A DNA stretch of 64,000 nucleotides from contig NZ_CP121261.1 in NCBI RefSeq assembly GCF_029637605.1, positions 1,860,001 to 1,924,000 on the forward strand, in the 5' to 3' direction. The notes under the pieces are model-generated. The model saw nothing but the letters and a program-made list of their open reading frames with translations, did no database searches and was not told where the DNA came from. Below are positions 17,050 through 27,794 of the stretch, one piece after another; position 1 is the stretch's first letter; the number at the start of each line of letters is the position of its first letter. Both the position numbers and the translations under genes were made by a program. The stretch comes from Achromobacter spanius. GTDB taxonomy: Bacteria; Pseudomonadota; Gammaproteobacteria; Burkholderiales; Burkholderiaceae_B.

Positions 17050-19446
17050 TCATCGCCCATGCCAGTACCTCGCGCCTTCATCCCGCTGCGACCACACCCG
17101 CAGCCCGCGCGCGCTGGATTCCGCCATCACCGCGCCATCATGGTCGCTACGCCAGAACGTTGCTCCCGCGCGTAACCAGCGCCGTTCCACCGCCGGGGCG
17201 GGGTGACGGAAGCGGTTCAAATGGCCGGCCTGGGCGATCGCATGCGTAGCCCGCACCGCACGTACCAGATCCCGCCCGGATGACGACGCCGAACCATGGT
17301 GCGGGGCCAGCACCACGTCCGCCCGCTCCACCCCCCGCGCCACCAGTTCACGTTCCTGCGCCACGCCGATATCGCCCGTCAACAGCAGCGCATGGCTGGC
17401 GCCCTGCACGCGCAACACGCAACTGTCGGCGTTCTTGTCAGCCGGCGCGCCGCTGCCGCCGTTGGTGGGATGCAGAAATGTGAACCGCACGCCGTCCACC
17501 TCCCACGAGTCATCGCGTCGGCAACGCAACATGCGATCGGGCAGCGTGGACGGCGTGCCGGACGCGGCTTGGCCTGGAGCCGGCCACACCCGAGCATCGC
17601 GCCGCACAAACGCCGCCACATCAAACGACGCATAACTCAGCCGCACCGGCACCGCCGCCAGCACCGCGCGAGCGCCGCCCACGTGGTCCTGGTCGGCGTG
17701 CGACAGCACCAGCACGTCCAGCGCGGTAATGCCGCGCGCCAGCATGAACGGCGCCAGCACCCGCTCGCCGGCATCACTGCCGCCGTAATGGCGCGGCCCC
17801 GCATCGAACAGCAATGTCTGCGTCGCGGTCTCGACCAGGATTGCACTGCCCTGCCCCACGTCCAGCGCGCTCATGCGCCAATCGCCTGGCTCGGGCTTGT
17901 CCGGCCGCCAGCACAGCAAAGGCAGCATGCACACCCACCCCAACTGCCGCGCCGGCCATCCGCATGTCTGCAAGGCCCAGACCATACCCGCCACGGCCAA
18001 CAACAGCCACGGCCAGGGCGCAGCCGCTACCGCAAAGCTCGCCCAGTCTGCATTGCCCACCCACACCACCGGCACCATCGTGGCGTCAAACGCGGCCAGC
18101 CCCACTTGCGCAGCCCGAGCCGCCGCCGCTTGCGCGCCCGGCACCACCGACAGCGCCGCGCACAACAAGGCCAAGGGCGTCACGATGAACGTTACCGACG
18201 GAATCGCCACCGCATTGGCCAGCGGCGAGCCCACCGACACCTGGTACACCAGAAACGCCAGCAAAGGCGTCAGCCCCAAGGTCACCAGCAACTGCAAGCG
18301 CGTCGCCTGCGCCAACCGGCTTGCCCAGCGCTGGCGCCACCCCGCCTCGGCATCAAACGGCAGGTCAGCAATGCGCAGCAGTATCGCCACCGCCCCGAAC
18401 GACAACCAGAACCCCGCCGACAGCGGCGCCCACGGGTCCAACGCCACCACACCCGCCCCCGCGCACGCCAACACCCTGCCCGCCGTCAACGGCAGCCGCG
18501 ACATCGCCGCCGCCAACACCACCGACAACATGAAGAACGTGCGCCGCGCAGGCACGCCCCAGCCCGCCAACAGGCAATACAGCAGCGCCACCACGGCCGC
18601 CGCCGCGCCACCCGCCACGCGCGACGGCGTGAATTCCGCCAAGCCCACGCCCCGCCATCGCGCCCGCCGCCAAGCCGCCGCCACCAGCACGCCCGCAATG
18701 CCCGCGATGGACGTCACGTGCATGCCGCTGATCGATACCAGATGCGTAATGCCGCTGCGGTTGAAGATGCGCCAATCATCGCGCGCCACCCCGGCCTGAT
18801 CCCCAATCGCCAAGGCAATCAGCACCGGCGCGTAGCGATGGTCCCCCAAGGCCTTGCGCATGCCCACACGCACATGGTGCCGCGCCCGTTCAATGGCCAC
18901 ACCAGCCGACGCCCAAGGCCAATCATCCAACAACTGCGGCCGCCCTCGCACCGTACCCACCGCCCGCAAGCCACGCGCGAACATGCGCGCTTCCGCATCC
19001 GGCCCAGCTGGGTTCAGCACGCCATGTGGACGACGCAAGACCAGTGCCATCCGCCAGATCTGGCCGGGCAGCAACGCGGGCATGGGAGCGGTGGCACCGG
19101 GCGGCGCTTGCCAGGTGACCTGGATGCGAGACGGAATGCCCGGGCGCGCGGGCTCGGCCAGTTCGGCGATGAAGCGATGGTGTCGGTCGTCGCCGTCTGG
19201 CAATTCGGCCACGCGCAGGATCAGGCGCGAGACTTGGTCTTGGTGCAGGTCCGCCAGCGCGTCGTCCAGGCGGTGCTGTGCTTGCAGGCAGGCGTTAAGC
19301 GTGCCTACGCAAACGCCCAGCACCAGGGCGGACGCAATGCGAGCAACATCGCCGTGGCATCGCAGGCAAACAGCCGCGGCGATGCCGCCTGTCACGGCCA
19401 CCAACGCCAGAACAAATGCACCCGGCAGCACCGCAAAGCACTGCAC
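17050..19446 (-). CDS. comEC: DNA internalization-related competence protein ComEC/Rec2
   Basis: A 798-residue inner-membrane channel for single-stranded DNA uptake. Order: an N-terminal hydrophobic segment and DUF4131-type region (1 to about 200), the polytopic competence domain (NRSGITHLVSISGMHVTS near 225-242, then many helices), and a C-terminal metallo-beta-lactamase-like domain (LDVGQGSAILVET near 520, LSHADQDHVGG near 580, PHHGSASSSGRDL near 715). The open start is GTG 19446. A strong SD (TAGGAGAGG) lies further upstream with ATC, not ATG, at the expected spacing, so the true start may be 16 codons earlier (see findings). It stands alone. No other competence gene is in the window. Confidence 0.92.
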   Translation of the reverse strand: MQCFAVLPGAFVLALVAVTGGIAAAVCLRCHGDVARIASALVLGVCVGTLNACLQAQHRLDDALADLHQDQVSRLILRVAELPDGDDRHHRFIAELAEPARPGIPSRIQVTWQAPPGATAPMPALLPGQIWRMALVLRRPHGVLNPAGPDAEARMFARGLRAVGTVRGRPQLLDDWPWASAGVAIERARHHVRVGMRKALGDHRYAPVLIALAIGDQAGVARDDWRIFNRSGITHLVSISGMHVTSIAGIAGVLVAAAWRRARWRGVGLAEFTPSRVAGGAAAAVVALLYCLLAGWGVPARRTFFMLSVVLAAAMSRLPLTAGRVLACAGAGVVALDPWAPLSAGFWLSFGAVAILLRIADLPFDAEAGWRQRWASRLAQATRLQLLVTLGLTPLLAFLVYQVSVGSPLANAVAIPSVTFIVTPLALLCAALSVVPGAQAAAARAAQVGLAAFDATMVPVVWVGNADWASFAVAAAPWPWLLLAVAGMVWALQTCGWPARQLGWVCMLPLLCWRPDKPEPGDWRMSALDVGQGSAILVETATQTLLFDAGPRHYGGSDAGERVLAPFMLARGITALDVLVLSHADQDHVGGARAVLAAVPVRLSYASFDVAAFVRRDARVWPAPGQAASGTPSTLPDRMLRCRRDDSWEVDGVRFTFLHPTNGGSGAPADKNADSCVLRVQGASHALLLTGDIGVAQERELVARGVERADVVLAPHHGSASSSGRDLVRAVRATHAIAQAGHLNRFRHPAPAVERRWLRAGATFWRSDHDGAVMAESSARGLRVWSQRDEGARYWHGR

Positions 19447-19697
19447 CCACGCCGCGCCACCAACAAAGGCCAGGCAAAAAGAACGACCGGTGATGTCCCT
19501 CTCCTAAAAGCAGGAGCGTAGGACGCGCGGGTAGTACTTCCATCACCGAATGAACGGTTTCATCCGCCTCGGGATGCCGCAGGCAAGGTCATTCGTGTCG
19601 CTGCTGCGGGAAAGCCTACAGGGCTGGGCCTTCCGTTAGCACGCGAGGCAGGCCGTGAGGCATGGCATGGCTTGCGAACACGCACGCCATGCAGGCA

Positions 19698-20696
19698 TCA
19701 CGCACAAGCGGCGGCGAATATCGCTTTCATCAGCCTGCCGACAGCCGGCTTGCTGATCGCGCGCCCCTTGATGTCGGTATCCACCCGGTGAATCACCACC
19801 ATGTCGAGTTCTGGCACCACCATGCAGTAATGGCCGCCTGCCCCCATGGCGGCATAGCTGCCCTTGGGGGTGACGCAGCCCGGCAGGAAGACGCCGTCGC
19901 GCTCCAGCCACCACATGTAGCCATAGGCGCCCTGCTGGCCCGCGTGCGAATAAGGCATGACGTTTTCTTCGGCCCAGCCTTCGGGCAGCACCTGCTTGCC
20001 GGACCAGCGTCCGTTCTGCAGGAAGAGCTGTCCGAAGCGCGCCAGGTCCCGCGACGATACGCGGAAGGGATAGGCGTGGTGGCGGCTTTCCTCGAAAGTC
20101 TCGAGCCAGGCGTCTGGTTTCTCGCCTTCCAGGCTGAAATCTTCCATGCCCACGCGGCTGGCGATACGCTCCGAGAAGGCCTGCGCGACGGATTTTCCCG
20201 TCTGTTGGACAAAGATCGTGCCCAGGGCGTTGAAGTCCCAGTTGTTGTAGCACCAGAAGGTGCCGGGCGCGTGCGAATGGCGCTTTTCCTTGATCATCTT
20301 CATCCATTCGGTTTCATAACCGGCGGGATGGAAGATGCCCGAGCGCGCGGTAAGCAGGTCATGCACGTCCGCGCGTTTCTCGATGACGGACAGGCCTTCG
20401 TTGTCGTCGATGCCCAGCTCTTCCAGCGTGGCTTCCAGCCGGATGGCGCCGGACGCGATGTCTTCGCCCATCATGGCCGCCAGGAATGATTTGCGCATCG
20501 AATGGCACAGGTACTTGTGCGTGATGTCGCCCCAGGACCAGACGATTTTTCCGCCCTGGACGATCAGCAGGCAATCGGTCTCTTGCGTTTCGCAGAGGGT
20601 CTGTACGGCATCCAGACCGCCAGCCTTCCAGCCTGCCGCGATGGGGTCGGCGGTTTGCCAGGCACCCTCGGGATTGGTGCAATCAAGTTGAGTCAT
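19698..20696 (-). CDS. Serine hydrolase, beta-lactamase/S12 peptidase fold
   Basis: A 332-residue enzyme of the penicillin-recognizing (S12/class C) family. Catalytic motifs are seen as Ser66-Met-Arg-Lys69 (SxxK) and Tyr150-Asn-Asn152 (YxN). A C-terminal strand with GAGGHYCMVV takes the place of KTG. No signal peptide is visible, so it is probably cytoplasmic. It is the last gene of the - strand peptide-transport block, 9 bp after the solute-binding gene. Such proteins act as D-aminopeptidases, amidases or esterases, so it may process the imported peptide. The exact reaction is unknown. Confidence 0.85.
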   Translation of the reverse strand: MTQLDCTNPEGAWQTADPIAAGWKAGGLDAVQTLCETQETDCLLIVQGGKIVWSWGDITHKYLCHSMRKSFLAAMMGEDIASGAIRLEATLEELGIDDNEGLSVIEKRADVHDLLTARSGIFHPAGYETEWMKMIKEKRHSHAPGTFWCYNNWDFNALGTIFVQQTGKSVAQAFSERIASRVGMEDFSLEGEKPDAWLETFEESRHHAYPFRVSSRDLARFGQLFLQNGRWSGKQVLPEGWAEENVMPYSHAGQQGAYGYMWWLERDGVFLPGCVTPKGSYAAMGAGGHYCMVVPELDMVVIHRVDTDIKGRAISKPAVGRLMKAIFAAACA

Positions 20697-20705
20697 GTCA
20701 AAGCC

Positions 20706-22307
20706 TTATTTGGTGGCATCGCCGTAGTAGACGCGGAAGCCGTTCCATTTCCAGTTGTGCACCGTCTTCAGCATGGCGGCGTTGTGCTGGATCTGCATGA
20801 TGTAGGCCATCGGCCCCTTTTGCATGATGTCGCGCTGCAAGTCTTGGTACATCTGCTGGCGCTTGGCAGGGTCGCGCTCGAAGAGCGCCGCGTCGACTCG
20901 CTTGTTCATTTCTTCGCTGTAGTAAGACGAACGCCAGCTGGGATACTGCGTAAGCTTGGCCTCAAGCGCGTTGTCGGGGTTGGCGACAAAGCGCGATGCC
21001 ATGCTGTTCGAGTCCGCGACCGACGCCTTGAAGCCCAGCAGCGCGCCTTGAAAGTCGCGTGCGCGGGTCTTGGCATAGAGCTGGGCGTTGGCCATTCTTT
21101 CGATGCTCATCGTGATGCCTGCCTTGGCCGCGGCTTGCTGCAAGGTCTGTGCGATCGGGTCGGCATAAGGGTCCGAACCGACGATCACCTTGAAGCTGAA
21201 GCCGTTCGGGTACCCCGCCTCGGCCAGCAGTTGCTTGGCTTTTTCGATGTCCAGCTTGAAAGGCTGGCCTTCTTTCTCGTCGAGCGCACCGAAGGCGCCA
21301 AGCTGTACAAAGCTTGCGCGGGGCACGCCGATGTCCTTCATCACACTGGACGCAAGGCCCTGGTAATCGATCAGGTAGCGCATCGCCAGACGCACTTTCT
21401 CTTTGGCGAAGATCGGGTCCGACAGACTCATGCCCAGGTAGTACATCGTCGGCTGTAGCGAGCTGGATACCTGGAGCTTGTCGTTCGACGCGATGGCTTT
21501 CAGATCGTTGGGATTCAGGTTGCGGGCGACGTCGATGTCGCCTTTCTCCAGCAAGAGGCGCTGTGTGCCGGCCTCGGCCACGTGGCGGATGATGATCCGC
21601 TTGAGCTTGTGAGCGGACGGACCGTTGTAGTGGTCGTTGGCCTGCAGGACCACGGATTCGCCCTGGTTCCAGCGCACAAGGCTGTAGGGGCCGACGCAAG
21701 ACGTGTTCGAATTCAGCCAGCCGTTGCCCATGTCGTCACCCTTGGCGTGGGATTCGACCACCTTGCGGTTGAGCATATAGGCCACCCGGCTTTCAGCGAC
21801 GGAACCCACGACGAGGTCCACCGGATAGGGCCTGTCAAGCTTGAGCACGATGGTCTTGTCATCGGGCGCCGTGATGGTTTGCGCCATGTTCTGCTTGTCG
21901 AAGCCGAACTCGGTCAGCGTCGAGGCATTGCCGAAGCCTTGGGACAGCACACGGTGCATCGACCAGACCAGGTCGCCTGCCTTTGCGGGGCTGCCGTCTG
22001 GAAAGACAATGTTGTCCTGCAGGTGGAACGTGATGGTCTTGCCGTCTTCAGAGGCATTCCATTTTTTGGCCAGGGCCGGAATGTACTTCGACGGATTCTG
22101 TGGGTCGGATGCCACCAGCGCGTCACAGACGTTCGCCAGGATCTCGGAGGTAAGCGCTTCGGCCACCTGGGCGGGATCGAAGGTCGAGATCGCATCGATA
22201 TTGTTGGCAATGACCAGCGCGTTGCCGGGGGTGGCGCCCACGGCTGGCAGAGCGAATGCGCTCAGCGTAGACAGCAGGGCAATATTGCGTTTGACAGCGT
22301 TTTTCAC
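20706..22307 (-). CDS. ABC transporter substrate-binding protein, peptide/nickel family (DppA/OppA-like)
   Basis: A 533-residue periplasmic receptor (SBP family 5). GTG 22307 was chosen because CAGGAG precedes it and the N terminus is then a clean signal peptide (basic MKNAVKR, hydrophobic core, cleavage near AVGA). The frame is open further upstream only as overlap with the peptidase gene. Landmarks are STFDPAQVAEALTSEI, a family signature near residue 40, and LRWNQ/GDIDVARN-type segments. It serves the DppBCDF-type permease upstream. The ligand is probably a peptide, given the peptidases in the same block. Confidence 0.9.
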   Translation of the reverse strand: MKNAVKRNIALLSTLSAFALPAVGATPGNALVIANNIDAISTFDPAQVAEALTSEILANVCDALVASDPQNPSKYIPALAKKWNASEDGKTITFHLQDNIVFPDGSPAKAGDLVWSMHRVLSQGFGNASTLTEFGFDKQNMAQTITAPDDKTIVLKLDRPYPVDLVVGSVAESRVAYMLNRKVVESHAKGDDMGNGWLNSNTSCVGPYSLVRWNQGESVVLQANDHYNGPSAHKLKRIIIRHVAEAGTQRLLLEKGDIDVARNLNPNDLKAIASNDKLQVSSSLQPTMYYLGMSLSDPIFAKEKVRLAMRYLIDYQGLASSVMKDIGVPRASFVQLGAFGALDEKEGQPFKLDIEKAKQLLAEAGYPNGFSFKVIVGSDPYADPIAQTLQQAAAKAGITMSIERMANAQLYAKTRARDFQGALLGFKASVADSNSMASRFVANPDNALEAKLTQYPSWRSSYYSEEMNKRVDAALFERDPAKRQQMYQDLQRDIMQKGPMAYIMQIQHNAAMLKTVHNWKWNGFRVYYGDATK

Positions 22308-22345
22308 GGTTTCAACTCCTGAGCAAAAAGGGATGACTGCTGCGG

Positions 22346-24172
22346 TTAAAGGGTGCGGGCCAGCCATGCGGCGACCTTGCCGTAGGCTTGCGTCTTGCTG
22401 CTGATGCGCGAGAATCCGTGGCCTTCGTGTTGCACGCGCAGGATTTCGACCGGATGGCCGAAACCCCTTAGACGCGAGTACACCTGTTCGCCCTGCTCCG
22501 GCGGCACGCGCGGATCGTCGGTGCAATGCACGACCAGCAAGGGCGCGGTCACCTTGCGCAGCGCGTGGACGGGCGAAATGCTTGCCAGAAAGTCGGCATC
22601 GCGTACCGGGTCGCCGTATTCGGCGGCGCGCATCGCCCGCCGCCAGGGGCCGGTCGTTTCCATCAGCGTGGTGAAGTTGGAAATGCCGTAGATATCGACG
22701 CCGGTCCGCCACAGTTCCGGTGCCGTGGTCAGCGCCGCCAGCACCATGAATCCACCATAGGATTGGCCCATCACGCCCAGCCGGGAGGCGTCCACGTCGG
22801 GCCACGCGGCGACGGCGCGGGCAAGCGCCAGCAGGTCGCTCACCGCGTCCATGCGTTTGCCCAGGTCATCCGCCTGGTGATACGGACGTCCGTAGCCCGT
22901 GGATCCGCGCACATTCGGGGCGATGACCATGATTCCGCGCGACAGATAATGCTGCAACTCGGCGCGGAAGGTCGGCAGCCATTGCATCTCTGGTCCGCCA
23001 TGAACGATGAAGAGCACGGGCCAGCCTGCCGCGGGCTTTTCGCCTCGCGGCGGGTACACCTGATAAGGCACCTCGGTGCCGTCAAAACTGGCCAGCCGCG
23101 CAGGCTGCGGCATGGCCAGCGAGCGCAGGTCCACCTTGCCCGGCACCGGTGGCGTCACGCGGATCCAACGGCCGGTTGCCGGGTTGCAGCGCCAGATGGC
23201 GGCGGGTTGCACCGGGCTCTCGAGCGTGGCCAGAAGATCGCCATCCGGGGCGCAAACCAGAGAGGTCGCCACGCCTGGAAACGGCAGCGTGATCTGGCGT
23301 GGCTCGAGCGCGGAGCATCCGGTCAGCATCAGGTTTGTGTAGCCGTCCTGATTGACGGCCAACGCCATACCGTCATGGTCAGGCGTCAGCGCGAAGGCGT
23401 CGATGTCGTGCCCTTCAACCGAGGCCAGCGTGCTGACGCGCTGCTCCGCGAAATCCAGCCAGAACACCGCATGGAAGTCGCGGCCCAGATCGCACAGCAC
23501 GAAGGCTCCGGTTCCGTTCTTGTGCAGCCTGACCGAACGGAACATCGTGCGCCCCACTTGCGGCAGGAATGGCCGGACCTCCCCGGTTTGCAGCGACAAC
23601 AGCAGCAGGTCCTGGTCGGCGGTTCCACGGGTCGAGTCGCGCAGGATCAGGCTGCCGCCGTCCGGCGTCCAGGCCAGCACCTCCTGGAAGCCGGTGCCCT
23701 TGCGGACCCTCTCGGTTTGCCGGGTGGCCAGGTCCATGACCATGACATCCATCAGATAGGGGTCCCGGTCATTGGCCGTCCAGGCGATCTGGGTGCCGCA
23801 GGGTTTCCAGGCGCCCCACTTGTGGACTACCCCAGGCGCCGAGGTCAGCGGATACGCCCGCCCCGATGCCTCCGGCAGCAGCCAGAGCTGGAAGCGCTCA
23901 TCCATCCCGACGTCGGTGGTGAACAGCAAGTCGCGGCTTTTTGGCGAGAACGCGATCTGGTCCACCCGTTCCGGCAGATCGCTGACCTGGCGCATGTTCC
24001 CGCCATCCGGGTCGCAGAACCAGATCTGGGGCAGGCCCGAGCGGTTTGAAATACAGGCGATTAGCCCGCCATCGGGCGCAAGCGCCTGGGACCGGGTTTC
24101 GCGCAGATCGATCAGGTCTTCAATGGGAATGCCCGTGCCGGCATCGGTTTGCTTAGTGCAGAAGTCGGTCAT
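22346..24172 (-). CDS. S9 family serine peptidase (prolyl-oligopeptidase / acylaminoacyl-peptidase type)
   Basis: A 608-residue cytoplasmic peptidase. The first 350 residues are a beta-propeller with repeated blades (for example DGGLIACISN and SPKSRDLLFTTD). The C-terminal alpha/beta-hydrolase domain has the nucleophile Ser471 in GQSYGGFM, an Asp in VVHCTDDPRVP, and the His in QHEGHGFS. There is no signal peptide. It sits between the ABC ATPase and the binding protein genes of a peptide importer, so it likely cleaves the imported oligopeptide. Substrate preference cannot be read from sequence. Confidence 0.9.
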   Translation of the reverse strand: MTDFCTKQTDAGTGIPIEDLIDLRETRSQALAPDGGLIACISNRSGLPQIWFCDPDGGNMRQVSDLPERVDQIAFSPKSRDLLFTTDVGMDERFQLWLLPEASGRAYPLTSAPGVVHKWGAWKPCGTQIAWTANDRDPYLMDVMVMDLATRQTERVRKGTGFQEVLAWTPDGGSLILRDSTRGTADQDLLLLSLQTGEVRPFLPQVGRTMFRSVRLHKNGTGAFVLCDLGRDFHAVFWLDFAEQRVSTLASVEGHDIDAFALTPDHDGMALAVNQDGYTNLMLTGCSALEPRQITLPFPGVATSLVCAPDGDLLATLESPVQPAAIWRCNPATGRWIRVTPPVPGKVDLRSLAMPQPARLASFDGTEVPYQVYPPRGEKPAAGWPVLFIVHGGPEMQWLPTFRAELQHYLSRGIMVIAPNVRGSTGYGRPYHQADDLGKRMDAVSDLLALARAVAAWPDVDASRLGVMGQSYGGFMVLAALTTAPELWRTGVDIYGISNFTTLMETTGPWRRAMRAAEYGDPVRDADFLASISPVHALRKVTAPLLVVHCTDDPRVPPEQGEQVYSRLRGFGHPVEILRVQHEGHGFSRISSKTQAYGKVAAWLARTL

Positions 24173-24182
24173 GGCGCCCTGC

Positions 24183-24943
<761 letters not shown>

Positions 24944-24947
<4 letters not shown>

Positions 24948-25801
24948 GGCATGCCCCTCAGCGTTTCGGTAAGCCAGGCGGGATCACGGCGCAGCACCGG
25001 CAGCTCATTGCAGGGTTTGTCCAGCCGCGGCAGGCTGTCCAGCAGCCCGCGGGTGTAGGGATGCCTGGCCTTGCCCAGGTCTTTCGCGGGCAGGTCTTCC
25101 AGCACCCTCCCCGCATACATCACCAGCACCCGGTCGCAGAAATCCGCGACCAGGTTCAGGTCGTGGCTGATAAAGATCAGGCTGGCCCCGGTGCGGTCCA
25201 CAAGCTCATCAAGCACGTTCAGGACCTGCCGGCGCACCGTGACGTCCAGCGCCGAGGTCGGCTCGTCGGCAATGATCACCTTGGGTTCCGGAATCAGCAT
25301 CATGGCGATCATGATCCGCTGCCCCATGCCGCCGGACACCTCATGCGGCAATACGCCGTAGACCCGTTTCGGGTCGCGGATGTGCACGCTGTCCAGCATC
25401 GCCAATGCCCTTTCGCGGGCCTCGGCCCTCGAGGTCTTGTGGTGGGTCAGGTAGGCTTCCGCGATCTGGTCCCCCACCTTCATCAGCGGGTTCAGCGAGA
25501 ACTTCGGATCCTGCAGAATCATCGCGATGTCGCGACCGCGTATGGCGCACATCTGCTTCTCGGAGGCCTGCAGCAGGTCCACATCGCCAAAGCTCATGCG
25601 GTCCGCGGTCACCTTGGCGGTATTGGCGGAAAGCCGCATGATGGCGCGGCCGGTCTGGCTCTTGCCCGAGCCGGATTCGCCCACGATGCCCAGCTTTTCA
25701 TGACCCAGGTCGAAATTAACGCCGCGCACGGCGTGGGTCGTGCGCAGCACGCCCTTGAAATGGATATTGAGATTACGGACGGAGATGATGGGATTCGTCA
25801 C
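24944..25801 (-). CDS. dppD: Dipeptide/oligopeptide ABC transporter ATP-binding protein (DppD-like)
   Basis: A 285-residue ATPase: Walker A GESGSGKSQ, signature VSGGMGQRIMIA (a variant of LSGGQ), Walker B KVIIADEPTSALD. The C terminus (ARHPYTRGLLDSLPRL) has the peptide-ABC-ATPase tail motif. GTG 25801 was chosen because GAGGA lies just upstream and the family alignment starts with TNPIISVRNL; an ATG further upstream would overlap the permease gene. It works with the downstream DppF-like ATPase. Confidence 0.9.
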
Positions 25802-25808
25802 GGTGTCC

Positions 25809-26711
25809 TCACTCCTGGCGCGGGTTGAGCACGTCGCGCAAGCCGTCGCCGACAAGATTGAACGCGATGGATGTCAGCAGGATCATGATCCCGGGCGCGG
25901 CGGCGATGTGGCCATTGGAAAGAATGAATTGGCGGGCGGAGGAAAGCATGGCGCCCCATTCCGGCGAGGGAGGCTGCGCCCCCAGCCCCAGGAACCCAAG
26001 GCCGGCCGCCGACAGGATGATCGACGTGATGTTGAGCGTCAGCCGCACGATCACCGACGGAATGCAGGTGGGCACGATGTGATGCAGCAGGATATGCCAG
26101 GACGACGCTCCCTGCAGCCGCACAGCGGCGATGTAGTCGGCCTTGCGTATCATCATCGTCTCGGTCCGCGCCAGCCGCGCAATCGGCGGCCACGACGCCA
26201 GCGAGATCGCGATGATCGCGTTCTCGATGCTGGGGCCCAGCGCCGCCACGAACGCCAGCGCAAGAATCAGTGAAGGCAATGCCAGAAAGATGTCGGTGAT
26301 GCGCATCAGGATCATGTCGATCCAACCGCCGAAGTAACCCGACATCACGCCGACCACCAAGCCGATGGGCGCGGAGATCAGCGCGGTGAGGCAGGCGATG
26401 TAGAGCGTGATGCGCCCGCCATAGAGCAGTCGCGAGTAGATGTCCCGGCCCAGTTCATCGGTGCCGAGCCAATGCGCCGCGGAAGGCATGGCCAAGCGGT
26501 TCGCCAGGTCCTGCGCGGTGTAGTCGTGCGTAGCCAGCCAGGGCGCGAAGATCGCTGCCGAGAAGATAAGAACCAGCAGCACAAGTCCGATCATCGCGGA
26601 CGTGTTCCGGCGCATCTTCAAGGCCATCACCTTGAGCTGCTGCGCGCGGGCCTCGCGCGTGGTGGCTGCCCCGTGCACCGAAGCCGGCGCAAGCGTCGTG
26701 TTTTCTAGCAT
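25809..26711 (-). CDS. dppC: Peptide ABC transporter permease (DppC-like)
   Basis: A 300-residue inner-membrane permease of the BPD_transp_1 type. It has a long N-terminal tail before the first helix (MIGLVLLVLIFSAAIFAPWL), the periplasmic HWLGTDELGRDIYSRLLYG motif characteristic of DppC/OppC, and a cytoplasmic EAA-type loop (AAVRLQGASSWHILLHHIVP). It lies 9 bp after the DppB-like gene. The substrate is inferred as peptide from the neighbours. Confidence 0.92.
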   Translation of the reverse strand: MLENTTLAPASVHGAATTREARAQQLKVMALKMRRNTSAMIGLVLLVLIFSAAIFAPWLATHDYTAQDLANRLAMPSAAHWLGTDELGRDIYSRLLYGGRITLYIACLTALISAPIGLVVGVMSGYFGGWIDMILMRITDIFLALPSLILALAFVAALGPSIENAIIAISLASWPPIARLARTETMMIRKADYIAAVRLQGASSWHILLHHIVPTCIPSVIVRLTLNITSIILSAAGLGFLGLGAQPPSPEWGAMLSSARQFILSNGHIAAAPGIMILLTSIAFNLVGDGLRDVLNPRQE

Positions 26712-26720
26712 GCAGTGTCC

Positions 26721-27794
26721 TTAGCGGGTGCGCGGATCAAGCGTCCAGTACAGCAGGTCGCAGATGAGGTTGAGCGTCACGAAAATCACGCCTATCAGCA
26801 GCGTGCAAGCAACGACGGAATTCATATCACCCGCGAGCAGCGAGTTCGTCAGGTAGCGGCCAAAGCCCGGCCAGGCGAACACCGTTTCCGTCAGCACCGC
26901 ACCCTCCAGCAGGAAGGCATAAGACAGCGCGACGACGGTGATGACCTGGATGGCAATGTTGCGGAATACATGCACCCAGATCACTCGCCATTTGCTGAGC
27001 CCCTTGGTGCGGGCGGTGATCACGTATTCCTGCTCAAGCTGTTCGATCATGAACGAGCGCGTCATGCGGCTGATGTACGCCATCGAGCCAAGGCCAAGAA
27101 TCGACGCGGGCAGGATGAGGTGCGAAAACACGTTGCGGAACACTTCCATGTTTCCGGACAGGAGCGAGTCGACCAGGAAGAATCCCGTCACCGGATCCAG
27201 ATCGAATTCGTAGGCCATATCGATACGGCCCGGGCCGCCGACCCAGCCCAGCGTGGAATAGAACAGGACCAGGCCCATCAGTCCCAGCCAGAAGTTCGGT
27301 GCGGAGTACGTCACCAGCGACATCACGCGCGCGGCGTGATCGACCCAGCTGTTGCGGTAGACGGCGGCGGCCACTCCCAGCGGCACGCCCAGACAGGTGC
27401 CGATCAGCATGGCGACGGTGGCAAGCTCGATGGTTGCCGGAAAGGTGCGCGCGATCTCGACGCTGACCGGGCGGCCCGACAGCAGCGCATTGCCGAAATC
27501 GAAATGCAAGATGTTCCACAGGTAGTTTCCGAACTGGACGATGAGCGGCTGGTCCAGGCCCATCTGCACATACATCCGGTCGTAGGCTTCCTTGGTGGCG
27601 TTGTCGCCCAGCACGGCAAGAATCGGGTCCAGCGGCAGCAGTCTTCCTATGAAGAAAGTCAGCGCCGCCAGGCCGACCAGCGTTACGGCCATGGACCCGA
27701 GCCGGGCGAGAATCGCGGCGGCTTTCGGGGATAGCAGGGTGTTGCGCCGACGGCGCGCGGCTGCCGCGCCTGAGGCAGGAGATGCCACATTCAT
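26721..27794 (-). CDS. dppB: Peptide ABC transporter permease (DppB-like)
   Basis: A 357-residue inner-membrane permease, first gene of the transporter block. GAGG lies just before ATG 27794. It has the DppB-type first helix (TLVGLAALTFFIGRLLPLDP), the LGLDQP-like periplasmic segment (MGLDQPLIVQFGNYL) and an EAA loop (TARTKGLSKWRVIWVHVFRN). The N-terminal tail is longer than usual by about 30 residues and rich in Ala and Arg. It forms the pore with the DppC-like protein. Confidence 0.92.
   Translation of the reverse strand: MNVASPASGAAAARRRRNTLLSPKAAAILARLGSMAVTLVGLAALTFFIGRLLPLDPILAVLGDNATKEAYDRMYVQMGLDQPLIVQFGNYLWNILHFDFGNALLSGRPVSVEIARTFPATIELATVAMLIGTCLGVPLGVAAAVYRNSWVDHAARVMSLVTYSAPNFWLGLMGLVLFYSTLGWVGGPGRIDMAYEFDLDPVTGFFLVDSLLSGNMEVFRNVFSHLILPASILGLGSMAYISRMTRSFMIEQLEQEYVITARTKGLSKWRVIWVHVFRNIAIQVITVVALSYAFLLEGAVLTETVFAWPGFGRYLTNSLLAGDMNSVVACTLLIGVIFVTLNLICDLLYWTLDPRTR

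Noticed and set aside
17296..19521. Open frame of 741 codons on the + strand antisense to comEC
   Set aside because: Low-complexity R/Q/H/P composition and no domain; it mirrors the codon bias of comEC.
22308..22805. N-terminal extension of the peptide-binding protein frame
   Set aside because: The added residues lie within the S9 peptidase gene and precede a clear signal peptide with its own SD, so the start is 22307.
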